Source: Spirochaetota bacterium
GTDB taxonomy: Bacteria > Spirochaetota > Brachyspiria > Brachyspirales > JACRPF01
Length of the DNA: 64,000 nt
Assembly (NCBI GenBank): GCA_038043445.1
Contig: JBBTBY010000028.1
Coordinates: forward strand, 50,950 to 114,949
Direction of reading: 5' to 3'
The notes under the pieces are model-generated. The model was given only the letters and a program-made list of their open reading frames with translations, did no database searches and was not told where the DNA came from. The position numbers and the translations under genes are program-made. How positions within the stretch are numbered: the first letter of the stretch is position 1; every line of letters begins with the position of its first letter. Shown one piece after another: positions 18,517 through 27,769 of this stretch.

Positions 18517-20847
18517 ATGAACACAGTATTGCTTGATCCGGTTATGGCAGAGAATGATCAAGGCACTGATGCTATAGCGATCGATCCTGTCATTCAACAC
18601 GCCATGGCATTCACTGAGATGTATAAACGATACGGCAAAGGACAGCAGTCCGTCCGCGAGGCGATGTGCCTTGCGACGCAGTATCCTGCCATGCTCGGGA
18701 AACTCAGGAATGACGATCATTTTGCCGGGAGGAACGGCCCGCGGCTTATCTCCTATTTCACTCATCAGGTATCGACTACCACGCAGGACCGTCAGCGTGG
18801 CGGGAAGCAGGGCGGCTACTGCTTCGAATTCGATGCCCCGTTCGATGAAAAAAGAACGGCTGCAGAGCGTGACATACTCAGGGAGCTTGCTGCGTTCTGG
18901 CGGCATGAATGCATAAACGCTAAATATCGCGAGGCATGGGACGAGGAGATGCATACCTATATCCAAGCTGACGTGCGGTGGGAGTATGGCGGCAACACGG
19001 TGAAGGGAAGAGGGAAAATCTCCGGCGGCGGGCTCAGTGGCTGCAGCATGATACTCGATTACAGCAAGCTTCTCTCCGGCGGACTTCCCGGCCTTTATGA
19101 GCGTGTGCTTACGCGACGAGCACGCGCGCAGGAAAAAGGCGAGGATCTCGATCTATTCGACGGATCGCTACTCGCGCTTGATATCGTCCGTGATGTCTGT
19201 CTTGAGTATGCCTGTCAGGCGGGAGAATTAGCCCGGAACACTGACGGTGCAGCAGCGGAAGGCATGCGCGAACTGCAGAAGATGCTCATCAGCATAACCG
19301 AACGTGCGCCGGAAACGCTTCGCGAGGCGCTGCAGCTCTGCTGGATATATGCCATTGTCAATTTTGATTTTCCGGAGTTCGCCCGTTTCGATGATGTATT
19401 CGCCCGTTTCTATCGTCATGATATCGACACCGGCATGCTTTCAAAATCATCCGCGGAGGACCTTCTCCTTGCGTTCTGGAATAAGATGGAGGAGCAGGGA
19501 TCGCGGTTTGCTGACCGCGTTGTCGTTGGCGGTCTCGGACGTACGAATGAGCGCGATGCCGATGAACTTGCGCTCGCCGTGCTCCGGACCATTCCGCGTC
19601 ACCGGAAGCTTTCCCCGCAGTTCACGTTCCGTTATCACCGGGATCAGGATTCACGTCTGTTCGATACAGCGCTTGCCGCTCTCGCTGACGAAGCAACCAT
19701 GCCGCTCATCTATAATGATGATGTCGTCGTTCCCGGTGTTGCGAAGCATTTTGATGTGCCTCTTACAACGGCCATGCGTTATCACCCGCACGGCTGCGGC
19801 GAGTTCACGCTTGCAGGTATGAGCCCAACACCCATCACGGCGGGGTTCAACGTGGTCAAGGCGCTCGAAGCGGCACTGCATAACGGGAAGAACATTCTCG
19901 GCGACCCGATAGGGCTGCGTACCGGTCATCCTGCTGATTTTAATTCATTCGAGGAGCTCTATGCGGCATTCGAGAAGCAGCTCTCCTTCGGTGCAAGGCT
20001 CGGTGCTAAGAATTTTGCAGCACAGTATAAGACGCATCGTGATGAATGCAGCTTTCTTCTCGCCGGTCTTCTTATGGACGACTGTCTCGAGCGCGGCAGA
20101 TCAACACTCGACGGCGGACTCAGATATATGGGCGCCTGTCTGGTCGGACACGGCTATGCGAACACCGCGGATTCTCTCGCTGCGATACGCAAAATCGTTT
20201 TTGAACAGAAACGATATACGCTCGAGGAGATCGTCGATGCGCTCGATCGTGATTTCGCAGGTAAAGAGACCATGAGAAAAGAACTCCTTGCACTGCCCAA
20301 GTTCGGCAACGATGATGATGATGCGGATACGATGTTCGCCCGCGTGTGGACTTCGATCCATCAGGCGTCACGGAAAGCCGGTAAGGATGCCGGGCTTCAC
20401 TACCTTGTAGTGAGCAGCGTGAATGACGGTGCGTACTACATGGGCTTCGATACCGGCGCAACCCCTGACGGCAGGAAATGCGGCGAGCCGTTCGCTGTCG
20501 GCACCGTGCCGTCGGCAGGCATGGACAGGAACGGTCTTACCGCACTGCTTAATTCGCTCTCGAAAGTCCCGGCGGAGAACGGCGGATCGACATCGAACAT
20601 GAAATTCTCACGCACTGTTCTTACGGCAGAACGCACCAAGTTCAAAGCGGCGCTTACGGTGTATTTCAGCCGTGGCGGTCAGCAGGCATCCATAACCGCG
20701 GTGAACGTGGACGATCTTGAGAATGCTCTTACGCATCCTGAGCAGTACGGGAATCTTCTCGTGCGCGTCGGCGGGTACTGTGCACGGTTTGTGGAATTAA
20801 GCCCGGAGATGCAGCGGGATATCATCAGGAGGACGCTCTACTCATGA
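18517..20847 (+). CDS. Glycyl radical enzyme (pyruvate formate-lyase-like superfamily), substrate unknown
   Basis: Enzyme of 776 aa. The C-terminal glycyl-radical motif RVGGYCARF with the following Q..I..R has the radical Gly at about residue 753. The thiyl Cys lies in HGCGEF at about 427, with Glu 429 in the position used as general base in GCxE-type eliminases. The CCVSPM pattern of true pyruvate formate-lyase is absent, so a dehydratase or C-X lyase type is more likely than PFL. The SD is GGAG, 8 nt before the ATG. The activase gene overlaps the stop by 4 nt. The AraC regulator is divergent. The enzyme is oxygen-sensitive by chemistry, which fits an anaerobic host. The exact reaction cannot be read from the sequence. 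Confidence 0.92.
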   Translation: MNTVLLDPVMAENDQGTDAIAIDPVIQHAMAFTEMYKRYGKGQQSVREAMCLATQYPAMLGKLRNDDHFAGRNGPRLISYFTHQVSTTTQDRQRGGKQGGYCFEFDAPFDEKRTAAERDILRELAAFWRHECINAKYREAWDEEMHTYIQADVRWEYGGNTVKGRGKISGGGLSGCSMILDYSKLLSGGLPGLYERVLTRRARAQEKGEDLDLFDGSLLALDIVRDVCLEYACQAGELARNTDGAAAEGMRELQKMLISITERAPETLREALQLCWIYAIVNFDFPEFARFDDVFARFYRHDIDTGMLSKSSAEDLLLAFWNKMEEQGSRFADRVVVGGLGRTNERDADELALAVLRTIPRHRKLSPQFTFRYHRDQDSRLFDTALAALADEATMPLIYNDDVVVPGVAKHFDVPLTTAMRYHPHGCGEFTLAGMSPTPITAGFNVVKALEAALHNGKNILGDPIGLRTGHPADFNSFEELYAAFEKQLSFGARLGAKNFAAQYKTHRDECSFLLAGLLMDDCLERGRSTLDGGLRYMGACLVGHGYANTADSLAAIRKIVFEQKRYTLEEIVDALDRDFAGKETMRKELLALPKFGNDDDDADTMFARVWTSIHQASRKAGKDAGLHYLVVSSVNDGAYYMGFDTGATPDGRKCGEPFAVGTVPSAGMDRNGLTALLNSLSKVPAENGGSTSNMKFSRTVLTAERTKFKAALTVYFSRGGQQASITAVNVDDLENALTHPEQYGNLLVRVGGYCARFVELSPEMQRDIIRRTLYS

Positions 20848-21719
20848 ATGCAAAGGGCATCGTGCTCTCGGTGCTCCGTGCATCGTTCAACGATGGTCCG
20901 GGCATACGAACTACGGTGTTCCTCAAGGGCTGTCCGCTCCGCTGTGCATGGTGCCATAATCCCGAATCGCAGTCTCCGAAGCCTATGCTTGCGTATCTTG
21001 AACATAACTGCAGCCGATGCGGTGCCTGTGCCGCTGCATGCCCGAACGGATGTCATGTGCTCAGCATATCGCTCCATACCATCGATCGTTCGCACTGTAC
21101 CGCCTGCGGAGCCTGTGCAAAGGCGTGCGGGAACGGAGCGCTCATCGTAAAAGGGACGATGATGAACGTCGATGAAATAATGAACGACGTAATGAAGGAT
21201 ATGGATTTCTACCGGAGCTCTGGCGGCGGTATTACGATCTCAGGCGGTGAACCGCTCATGCAGGCTGATCTCTGCGCCGAACTCCTGTCGCGTGCAAAGG
21301 CCGAGGGGATACATACTGCGGTGGAGACAAGCGGCTTTGCATCGAGGCAGGTGATCGAACGCATCGCTCCGCTCGCTAGTCTCTTCCTCTTTGACCTCAA
21401 AGGTATGGATGATGAACGCCATCGACAACACACCGGCGTTTCGAACCGCATGATACATGAGAATGCCGCATGGCTTTGCAATATCGGTGCGGAGATTATC
21501 TTCCGGCTGCCGCTGATACCGGGAATGAACGACACGGATGATGATCTTTCCTCGCTGCGGCAATTCATCCGCTCGCTTCCGGGTGAACATACGCTCGAGA
21601 TCATGCCGTATCATTCCATGGCAGCTGATAAGGCGGTGCAGATCGGTTCGGCGTATGCCTGCGATGCGCTTGAACCTACGGAGGAAGACCGTGAGCGGTG
21701 GGATCGAATGACCAGGTAA
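20844..21719 (+). CDS. Glycyl radical enzyme activating enzyme (radical SAM)
   Basis: Activase of 291 aa that installs the glycyl radical on the enzyme encoded just upstream. The radical SAM motif GCPLRCAWC has Cys 30, 34 and 37. It is followed by an inserted ferredoxin-like domain with two CxxCxxCxxxC clusters (Cys 56-66 and 85-95). FNDGPGIRTTVFLKGC is the family signature and SGGEPLMQ is the SAM-binding GGE motif. The start codon overlaps the upstream stop (ATGA), so the pair is translationally coupled. The two-cluster insert is found in activases of the non-PFL eliminases. Confidence 0.95.
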   Translation: MNAKGIVLSVLRASFNDGPGIRTTVFLKGCPLRCAWCHNPESQSPKPMLAYLEHNCSRCGACAAACPNGCHVLSISLHTIDRSHCTACGACAKACGNGALIVKGTMMNVDEIMNDVMKDMDFYRSSGGGITISGGEPLMQADLCAELLSRAKAEGIHTAVETSGFASRQVIERIAPLASLFLFDLKGMDDERHRQHTGVSNRMIHENAAWLCNIGAEIIFRLPLIPGMNDTDDDLSSLRQFIRSLPGEHTLEIMPYHSMAADKAVQIGSAYACDALEPTEEDRERWDRMTR

Positions 21720-21900
21720 CAGTTCTACATAAGATCAGTGCTGTGTGCAAAAATTTTTGGCGGGTATCGTTGTTCTATGCGAAGAAGGATGATACCTGTT
21801 CAAATTTATAACAGCGCCAGAATGGAACGAGGGCTTGACGGTATGCGGCGGCGGTTGAAAAGGAATGGACCGAATTTTCAAAAACCAAGCGGAGGATAAA

Positions 21901-22953
21901 ATGAACATGACCAGTGCGATCGTGGTGCATCCGGATTTTGATCTTTTTTGGCCGTGGGCGGCGGACCGGCTACACGACCTGTGGCGCGAACAGGGGCCGG
22001 TGGAGTTCGTGCGCCTGCCGTCGGATCGGCCGTATGTGTGGAAACCTGCCGCGGACCCGGACGAGGGGAAAAAAGCGGTGCATCACTTTCTGTCCAACCC
22101 GGCGGCGGTGGAGCGGCTTGTCTGCCTGAACATCCCATTTTCCGCCGAAAGCCTGACCGCGCTGCCGAATCTGCGTGAACTGGCGGTGCCGGCCTTGAAA
22201 GACGGCGTCATGATTGAAAAAATTGAAAAAGCCAGAATCCGTTTTATCCGTCACCTGAGTGAAGGATTCTTTGGGGAGTCCGTTTCCGAATTCGCCTTTG
22301 CGCTCACCCTGTGCGGTTTGCGCCGAATTCCGCAGATGCATCACCGTATCATTAGCAGCCTGAATGATTGGGAACACGGACAACCGGACGGTATCGGGAA
22401 GCCGGGGCAAAGGGGACACCAATTCGGCGATGATCCGAATTTCGTCAACGGGACGGTTGCCGGGAAGCGGGTGCGGATCGTCGGCGCCGGGAATATCGCC
22501 AGTCGCTATGCTAGTTTTTGCAGCTTTTCCGGCGCCGAGGTGACGATGTGGGATCCATTTGCCAGCGAACCGTGCTTCCACCGGGCCGGTGCCCGGCGTG
22601 AACATTTTCTTGAACGATTGGTGCGGGACGCGGAAATATTCGTGCCGATGGTGCCGCTTACCCCGCAAACCGAAGGGCTGGTCAAAACGGAACATATCGC
22701 CGCGTTGCCGCAGGGGTGCCTAGTCGTCATGGTGACCCGCGCGAAAATTTGTGACTGTGATCAGCTCTACCGCCGTGTTCTGAACGACGAGTTGGCTCTA
22801 GCTGCGGATGTCTTCGATCACGAACCACTGGAAATGGGTAACGCGCTGTTGGGGCGGCACAATGTCGTGCATACCCCGCACAACGCCGGGCGCACCAAGG
22901 AAGCGAACTGGCGTTTCGTCGAAATGCTGGCAGACCAGTTTTTGCCGAAATAA
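21901..22953 (+). CDS. D-isomer-specific 2-hydroxyacid dehydrogenase family protein
   Basis: NAD(P)-dependent oxidoreductase of 350 aa. The Rossmann motif is VRIVGAGNIASRYA. The catalytic set is Arg in VMVTRAKI, Glu in FDHEPLEMGN and His in HTPHNAG, the R-E-H triad of the family. The ATG at 21901 was chosen because GGAGG lies 6 nt upstream; an in-frame ATG at 21865 has no SD. Base composition and codon choice (many GCG/GGC/CCG) are more GC-rich than in the preceding operon, which suggests a different origin. The GH36-like gene follows after 89 nt. The substrate is unknown; sugar-acid metabolism is an inference from context. Confidence 0.85.
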   Translation: MNMTSAIVVHPDFDLFWPWAADRLHDLWREQGPVEFVRLPSDRPYVWKPAADPDEGKKAVHHFLSNPAAVERLVCLNIPFSAESLTALPNLRELAVPALKDGVMIEKIEKARIRFIRHLSEGFFGESVSEFAFALTLCGLRRIPQMHHRIISSLNDWEHGQPDGIGKPGQRGHQFGDDPNFVNGTVAGKRVRIVGAGNIASRYASFCSFSGAEVTMWDPFASEPCFHRAGARREHFLERLVRDAEIFVPMVPLTPQTEGLVKTEHIAALPQGCLVVMVTRAKICDCDQLYRRVLNDELALAADVFDHEPLEMGNALLGRHNVVHTPHNAGRTKEANWRFVEMLADQFLPK

Positions 22954-22960
22954 TAGAAAT

Positions 22961-23012
22961 CGGGACATTTGGCCGGCGATGTCCCGGCGAATCTAGCCCC
23001 ACTTGCGGGGGC
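22961..23012 (+). repeat. Tandem hairpins between dehydrogenase and glycosidase genes
   Basis: CGGGACAT (22961-22968) pairs with ATGTCCCG (22979-22986), an 8-bp stem. A second stem, GCCCC-ACTTGC-GGGGGC, ends at 23012. No T-run follows. These may be an attenuator or mRNA-stabilising structure in an operon. Confidence 0.45.
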
Positions 23013-23042
23013 AACCATGACTACTGTTACTGGGGGTAAGCA

Positions 23043-24326
23043 ATGAGTCTTGAGATCACGACCGTTCCCTGCGGCAACGGGACCCTATTCCTTCATTTTC
23101 GCAGCGGTTGGAATGCAGATCGTTACCGTGAGGCCGGTGACTTTGATCTGCTGCCGAATGCCATGCGGGCCGGCTCAACCAGCGGTGCTCCCATCGTGGA
23201 GGGCTCGGCTTTTGTGGCGGGTTTTCTCTCCCCGGATGTCCGGTGTCGTTTCCGGCGCAAAGGCGATGTGATAACGTTAGAGGCCCCGCAAGCAAGTGAT
23301 ATTTTTGTCCACCGTGGTAAACTTGAGGAGGGCTGGGCGCGATATCACACGCTGCTTGGTGATATGCTGCTGCCTCTCGGTCCAGTAGCAAACCCTGAGA
23401 TCCTCAGTCGGGTAGAATATTGTACCTGGGTCGAGCAAAAAGTACTGGCAGAGCGTACATGTCAAAAACCCATGGAGGTGCTGGATGACGCCTTCGTGGA
23501 TACATACCTTCGCCGGCTAGATCATCTCGGTTTTCCTCCCGGAGTATTTACGCTGGATCATGGGTGGCTTCGGGGATCCTGCACATTCGACTTCAACCGT
23601 CATGAACCCGACACGGATCACTTTCCCGACCTGACAAGAACGTTCGATCGTATCCGTAGTGCGGGGCACATACCAGGGTTGTGGTTTGCGCCCTGTTTCC
23701 TTCTCGAAGATCATCCATTTTTTGCGGAGAACCCTCAAGCGATGGGTCCATTATTTGCCGGGGCAAACGAGGGCGGTTTTCAGTATCCCTTGCGCTATTT
23801 CCAGATCGATGACTCCACCCGGGAGGCGGTACGTTCGCATTACCGCCAGGTGTTCACACCCTACACTCGGATGGGCGCGCTAAAATTCAAACTGGATTTT
23901 ACCTACGAGGACAGGTCCGTGATGCGCGCGAATCTGACACTGGCACATGAGGTCATCAAGGAGCTCAGCCCCGGCGCGGAGGTTGAAGGCCATCTGGCCG
24001 ATCCATTCACCGCGCGTGCACTTGATGCGGTGCGCCTCAATGATCTTGTCATCGAAAGCAACCCTGCTTGGCTGCAGTTGATGGAAGATCATTACAACAT
24101 CTGCAGCCACGGGGCGCCGCAAACTCAGCTCAATTTGGACCATATCGGCACCAATTCACCCCGGGTCTCCGAACATGATTTCCGTGCATCACTGGAAAGC
24201 TATCGTGGAAAACGGGGGTATCCGGTTGTGAGTCTACTGCCTGACCACTGGGGAAATGACACCCAGGCTTTGCTTCGGGAATACCTATGGTCCGTACATC
24301 CCCGTCCGGCCGAAAAACGGCAATGA
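23043..24326 (+). CDS. GH36-like (clan GH-D) glycoside hydrolase
   Basis: Cytoplasmic protein of 427 aa with a beta-sandwich followed by an alpha-galactosidase-type TIM barrel: YCTWVEQ at the first strand, GVFTLDHGWL, IPGLWFAPCF, and LKFKLDFTYED with the probable nucleophile Asp. It is shorter than ordinary GH36 enzymes (about 650-730 aa) and the sequence is divergent, so the sugar specificity is open. The start ATG has GGGGGT 5 nt upstream. It probably forms an operon with the 2-hydroxyacid dehydrogenase gene, and it shares that gene's GC-rich style. Confidence 0.75.
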   Translation: MSLEITTVPCGNGTLFLHFRSGWNADRYREAGDFDLLPNAMRAGSTSGAPIVEGSAFVAGFLSPDVRCRFRRKGDVITLEAPQASDIFVHRGKLEEGWARYHTLLGDMLLPLGPVANPEILSRVEYCTWVEQKVLAERTCQKPMEVLDDAFVDTYLRRLDHLGFPPGVFTLDHGWLRGSCTFDFNRHEPDTDHFPDLTRTFDRIRSAGHIPGLWFAPCFLLEDHPFFAENPQAMGPLFAGANEGGFQYPLRYFQIDDSTREAVRSHYRQVFTPYTRMGALKFKLDFTYEDRSVMRANLTLAHEVIKELSPGAEVEGHLADPFTARALDAVRLNDLVIESNPAWLQLMEDHYNICSHGAPQTQLNLDHIGTNSPRVSEHDFRASLESYRGKRGYPVVSLLPDHWGNDTQALLREYLWSVHPRPAEKRQ

Positions 24327-24389
24327 CCTTATTGCAGTGAAAGAAAAAATAACATAATGCCCTGCCGTAGCCCTGCACGCTTCCTCAAA

Positions 24390-24590
24390 TCAATGAATGC
24401 AGATGCCGATCGATAGTTCGTGCACCACAGTTTGCCGGTCAACCGCCTTCGCCGGGACGGCAACACCGCCGGTGATTATGACAAGCTCAACGGCGTTATG
24501 TGTATGCATCTCAAAATCGTGGGAAAGTGTTGGGTGAGAGACATTGATATGTCAAGCCCTTGGATTGGAGATATAGCCTTAACGGTTTTA
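24390..24590 (-). pseudogene. AraC family regulator, N-terminal cupin fragment
   Basis: The minus-strand frame ending at the TGA at 24390 reads ...VSHPTLSHDFEMHTHNAVEL followed by VIITGGVAV, the cupin strand pattern of AraC regulators (compare FRPHTHSASELVLCASG in the intact gene at 17554). The frame is closed by stops on both sides and the HTH domain is absent. The copied AraC promoter lies at its 5' side, where the ATG has become ATA. This is a truncated, dead regulator next to the GH130 gene. Confidence 0.55.
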
Positions 24591-24753
24591 TGACCCGATT
24601 ATGCTATGATATGGCCGAAAAATCAAGGCCGAAAACTGTCGATGTTATTATTATTTTCGCAGATTAAGAAAGATACGATGCTTGGAGAGAAAATTGAATA
24701 CGACATTATCGGCAAAACTTATGATCCCTTCGTTCGAACGTGTGGCTGACAAT
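24590..24753. repeat. Duplicated promoter/5'-end segment, copy A
   Basis: About 164 nt that recur at 28302-28464 at roughly 90 % identity by eye. It holds the AraC-type promoter block, two GGCCGAAAA units, and the first codons of the GH130 gene through ...FERVADN. Confidence 0.85.
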
Positions 24754-25719
24754 CCCGTCATATCACCCGATCCGTCATCGGTATTCGATTGCCCGATGCG
24801 CGGGCGCTCCATACACTGGGAAGCGCTGCACACGTTCAGCCCTGCTGCTGTCGTGAAAGACGGAAAAGTGTATGTCCTTTACCGTGCCGAAGACGATACT
24901 GGCGAGATGAAGATCGGTGCGCATACCTCGCGGCTTGGGATAGCCGTGAGCGAGGACGGTATACATTTCCAGCGCGAAAAAGAGCCGGTATTTTTCCCGG
25001 CAGATGACGGACAAAAGGAAAATGAGTGGGATGGCGGTTGCGAGGACCCGCGGATTGTTGAAACCAACGACGGGAGTTATGTGCTTACGTATACACAATG
25101 GAACAGAAAACAGGCGCACCTTGCGGTGGCGACATCGCGCGATCTTCGCAACTGGACAAAGCACGGTCCAGCTTTTCCGGGAGCACAATCGGTGAAGTAC
25201 ACAAAATCCGGCTCCATTGTCTGTTCGTTTGTCGATGGGCGTCTTGTTGCCACAAAAGTAAACGGAAAGTATCTCATGTATTGGGGTTTCCATGATATAC
25301 AACTTGCTGTTTCTAACGACCTTATTACTTGGGATCCCGGTACGATAGTACTGCCAAAGCGAACGGGGATGTTTGATAGCTCCGTCACCGAAGCGGGACC
25401 GCCAGCTGTCATTACCCGTGATGGTATCGTTCTTTTATATAACGGCAGCGCCTGTGTTGATCATTCCGCTAAAAAGCAAAATATCTACGGCGCAGGATGT
25501 GCTATTTTCGACCGTAACGATCCTTCGCGCTGCATCGCACGAAGCGATGATATGTTCTTTAAGCCCGAAATGCCGTACGAGAAAACCGGACAATATCTCG
25601 CCGGGGATATTTTTTTCGTCGGGATGGTATACTTCCGAGAAAAGTGGTTTGTCTATTACGGAGGCACCGACAAATATGTTGCAGTTGCAATAGCGAATGC
25701 ACTGCCAACGTTGCGGTGA
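24694..25719 (+). CDS. Glycoside hydrolase family 130 protein (beta-mannoside phosphorylase type)
   Basis: Five-bladed beta-propeller enzyme of about 341 aa. The GH130 features are FSPAAVVKDGKVYVLYRAED, SRLGIAVSEDGIHF, GGCEDPRIV with the catalytic-loop Asp, and AGPPAV followed by LLYNG. Characterised members phosphorolyse or hydrolyse beta-1,2- or beta-1,4-mannosides. No signal peptide, so it is cytoplasmic. The start is uncertain: TTG 24694 has GGAG 6 nt upstream, TTG 24682 and ATG 24721 are alternatives. The 5' end lies in a segment duplicated at 28302. The GH5-like gene follows after 95 nt, a typical mannan pairing. Confidence 0.88.
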   Translation: MNTTLSAKLMIPSFERVADNPVISPDPSSVFDCPMRGRSIHWEALHTFSPAAVVKDGKVYVLYRAEDDTGEMKIGAHTSRLGIAVSEDGIHFQREKEPVFFPADDGQKENEWDGGCEDPRIVETNDGSYVLTYTQWNRKQAHLAVATSRDLRNWTKHGPAFPGAQSVKYTKSGSIVCSFVDGRLVATKVNGKYLMYWGFHDIQLAVSNDLITWDPGTIVLPKRTGMFDSSVTEAGPPAVITRDGIVLLYNGSACVDHSAKKQNIYGAGCAIFDRNDPSRCIARSDDMFFKPEMPYEKTGQYLAGDIFFVGMVYFREKWFVYYGGTDKYVAVAIANALPTLR

Positions 25720-25814
25720 TAATGCGATGCACATCGAGAAGCCTCTGACACGAAAGTGTTCGAATTTTTCTAGTGTGATAGTTTTGACAGTATACTATTC
25801 TTCGGGAGGATGCT

Positions 25815-27764
25815 ATGAACAACATGCTCGGTGATCAATTTCTGCTAGGCGTCAATTACTGGCCGCGCCATCACGGCCCGCGGATGTGGAGCGAGTGGAA
25901 CGAAACCGAGATTGATGGCGAGTTTGCCGAGATAAAGGCCATCGGCATGAACACCGTCCGTATCTTTCCCCTCTGGAATGATTTTCAGCCACTCAAAGAA
26001 GTTGGCGCGATGGGCTACTGTGGCGAGATCATTATGCGCGACAATGAAATGGTATCGTCACGTGAAAACCCAGCGATGATCGATGAAACGATGATGAAGC
26101 GCTTTGACGCCGTGCTGGCACTTGCGAAGAAGCATTCGCTGAAACTTATTGTGTCGCTAATGACCGGCTGGATGAGCGGCATGCTCTTCGATGTGTCATG
26201 GCGCAAAGACAGAAACATCTACACCGATCCATTCATGATGAAGTGGCAGCTTCTCTACTGCGGGGAGTTTGCAAAGCGCTACAGCGACAACAGTACCATC
26301 ATTGGATGGGAGTATGGCAATGAACATAACTGTTTCATACAATGCCCGAGCGGCGAGGCGGCGTGGTCATGGATGCGCTCCATCGCAAATGAGATCCGCG
26401 TCAACGACCGCAATCATCCGATGATATCCGGCATGCATTCGCTTTCTCCCTATGCAACCGACAGCACTCCCTGGGGTATCGATGCGACGGCGGCGAGCGT
26501 TGATGTATTCACCGTGCATCCGTATCCCGTGTTCACGCCGGGCTGTTTTATGGATTCACTTAATTCCATGCGACCGAATCTTCATGCCACTGCGGGAAGT
26601 AGATTCTACTCATCGCTTGGAAAAAAGCCCTGTCTCTGTGAGGAAACAGGAACCCTCGGCGACACCATGCTTTCGGAAGGAGCATCAGCGGATTTCATCC
26701 GTCGCCGGCTTTACAGTCTTTTTGCAAACGGGGACATTGGCTGCCTGTGGTGGTGTGGCGTTGATTTTTCTTGCGGCGAAAAACTCCCCTACCGCTGGGT
26801 GCAGATGGAGAACGACGGTCTTGGGCTTATTGACGTCAATAAACGGGTGAAACCTGCAGGACATGAGTTTAAGAAGTTCAGTAGTATCGTCGGCAAACTA
26901 AAGCGACTACCGGAAACGAAAAAACGCGCGGCGATTGTGATTCGTGACCGCAAGTGTAACAGCGGTGAAATATGGACGCTTTTCTACAACGCATTCGTTC
27001 TTGCCAAGCAGGCGGGGCTTGAAGCGGACTTCATCTACCCGGACGATGCGCTCGACGCGTATGACATTATCATTTGCCCCTCCCTTGCCGGCCGAGCAAA
27101 CTATTTTTCGACGAGCTGGAATCGTATTATGAAGCGTGTGCACGAGGGCGCAACGCTTTATCTCTCCTACGACGGTGGGCATTTTACGCGTTCTTCCGAG
27201 GTGTTTGGGCTTACGCATGTCGATCGGGAGCCATCACGCGGCATGACGGCAAAAGCGACAACGGGAGCACCGGCAGCACTTCTGGGGCTGACACTTGCCG
27301 GAAAGCAGGACGTTCATCTTGCGGTGCGCGATACAAACGCAGATGTGCTTATGCAGTGGAGCGATGGATCACCCGCGATGACAGTAAAGAAGTATGGAAA
27401 GGGCACGGCGATCTTTCTTGGTGTCGGCATAGAAACGATACGCGCGAACACATCATATGCACTTCAAAACGATTCGGCGTGGCGCGTCTACGATTATCTG
27501 AAACAATTTGCCGGAATACGCGAAAAGATCGAACTTGTCGATGCGCCGTTCATCGAGAGAACGTATCATCCGCTCTCGGAGCGCGAGGGATATTTTACCG
27601 TTATCAATCATACCGATGCAGTATTCACCAACGCGATCGTCTGCGAGAAAATGCCCGAGAGTTTCATCAACGTTGGGGATGAAACTTCTGCAAATAAAAG
27701 CGGAGCATCATGGGAGATATCGCTTCCGGCGTTCAGCTGCGGGATATTTCTGGCGAAGTGGTAA
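25815..27764 (+). CDS. GH5-like (clan A) glycoside hydrolase, endo-beta-mannanase/COG3934 type
   Basis: Protein of 649 aa. The N-terminal TIM barrel starts LGVNYWPRHHGPRMW, has GWEYGNEHN with the acid/base Glu (about 170) and CLCEETG with the nucleophile Glu (276 or 277). A glutamine-amidotransferase-like domain at about 375-560 (AIVIRDRK..., IIICPSLAG, YGKGTAIFLGVG) and a C-terminal beta-domain follow, as in GH42/GH5-type beta-galactosidase/mannanase proteins. No signal peptide. The SD GGGAGG lies 6 nt before the ATG. With the GH130 enzyme and the GH36 enzymes it suggests intracellular breakdown of (galacto)mannan oligosaccharides, which is an inference from gene order. Confidence 0.85.
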   Translation: MNNMLGDQFLLGVNYWPRHHGPRMWSEWNETEIDGEFAEIKAIGMNTVRIFPLWNDFQPLKEVGAMGYCGEIIMRDNEMVSSRENPAMIDETMMKRFDAVLALAKKHSLKLIVSLMTGWMSGMLFDVSWRKDRNIYTDPFMMKWQLLYCGEFAKRYSDNSTIIGWEYGNEHNCFIQCPSGEAAWSWMRSIANEIRVNDRNHPMISGMHSLSPYATDSTPWGIDATAASVDVFTVHPYPVFTPGCFMDSLNSMRPNLHATAGSRFYSSLGKKPCLCEETGTLGDTMLSEGASADFIRRRLYSLFANGDIGCLWWCGVDFSCGEKLPYRWVQMENDGLGLIDVNKRVKPAGHEFKKFSSIVGKLKRLPETKKRAAIVIRDRKCNSGEIWTLFYNAFVLAKQAGLEADFIYPDDALDAYDIIICPSLAGRANYFSTSWNRIMKRVHEGATLYLSYDGGHFTRSSEVFGLTHVDREPSRGMTAKATTGAPAALLGLTLAGKQDVHLAVRDTNADVLMQWSDGSPAMTVKKYGKGTAIFLGVGIETIRANTSYALQNDSAWRVYDYLKQFAGIREKIELVDAPFIERTYHPLSEREGYFTVINHTDAVFTNAIVCEKMPESFINVGDETSANKSGASWEISLPAFSCGIFLAKW

Positions 27765-27769
27765 TAAGC

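Noticed and set aside
21970..22695. Minus-strand open frame of 241 codons
   Set aside because: Antisense to the 2-hydroxyacid dehydrogenase, whose Rossmann and R-E-H motifs are intact.
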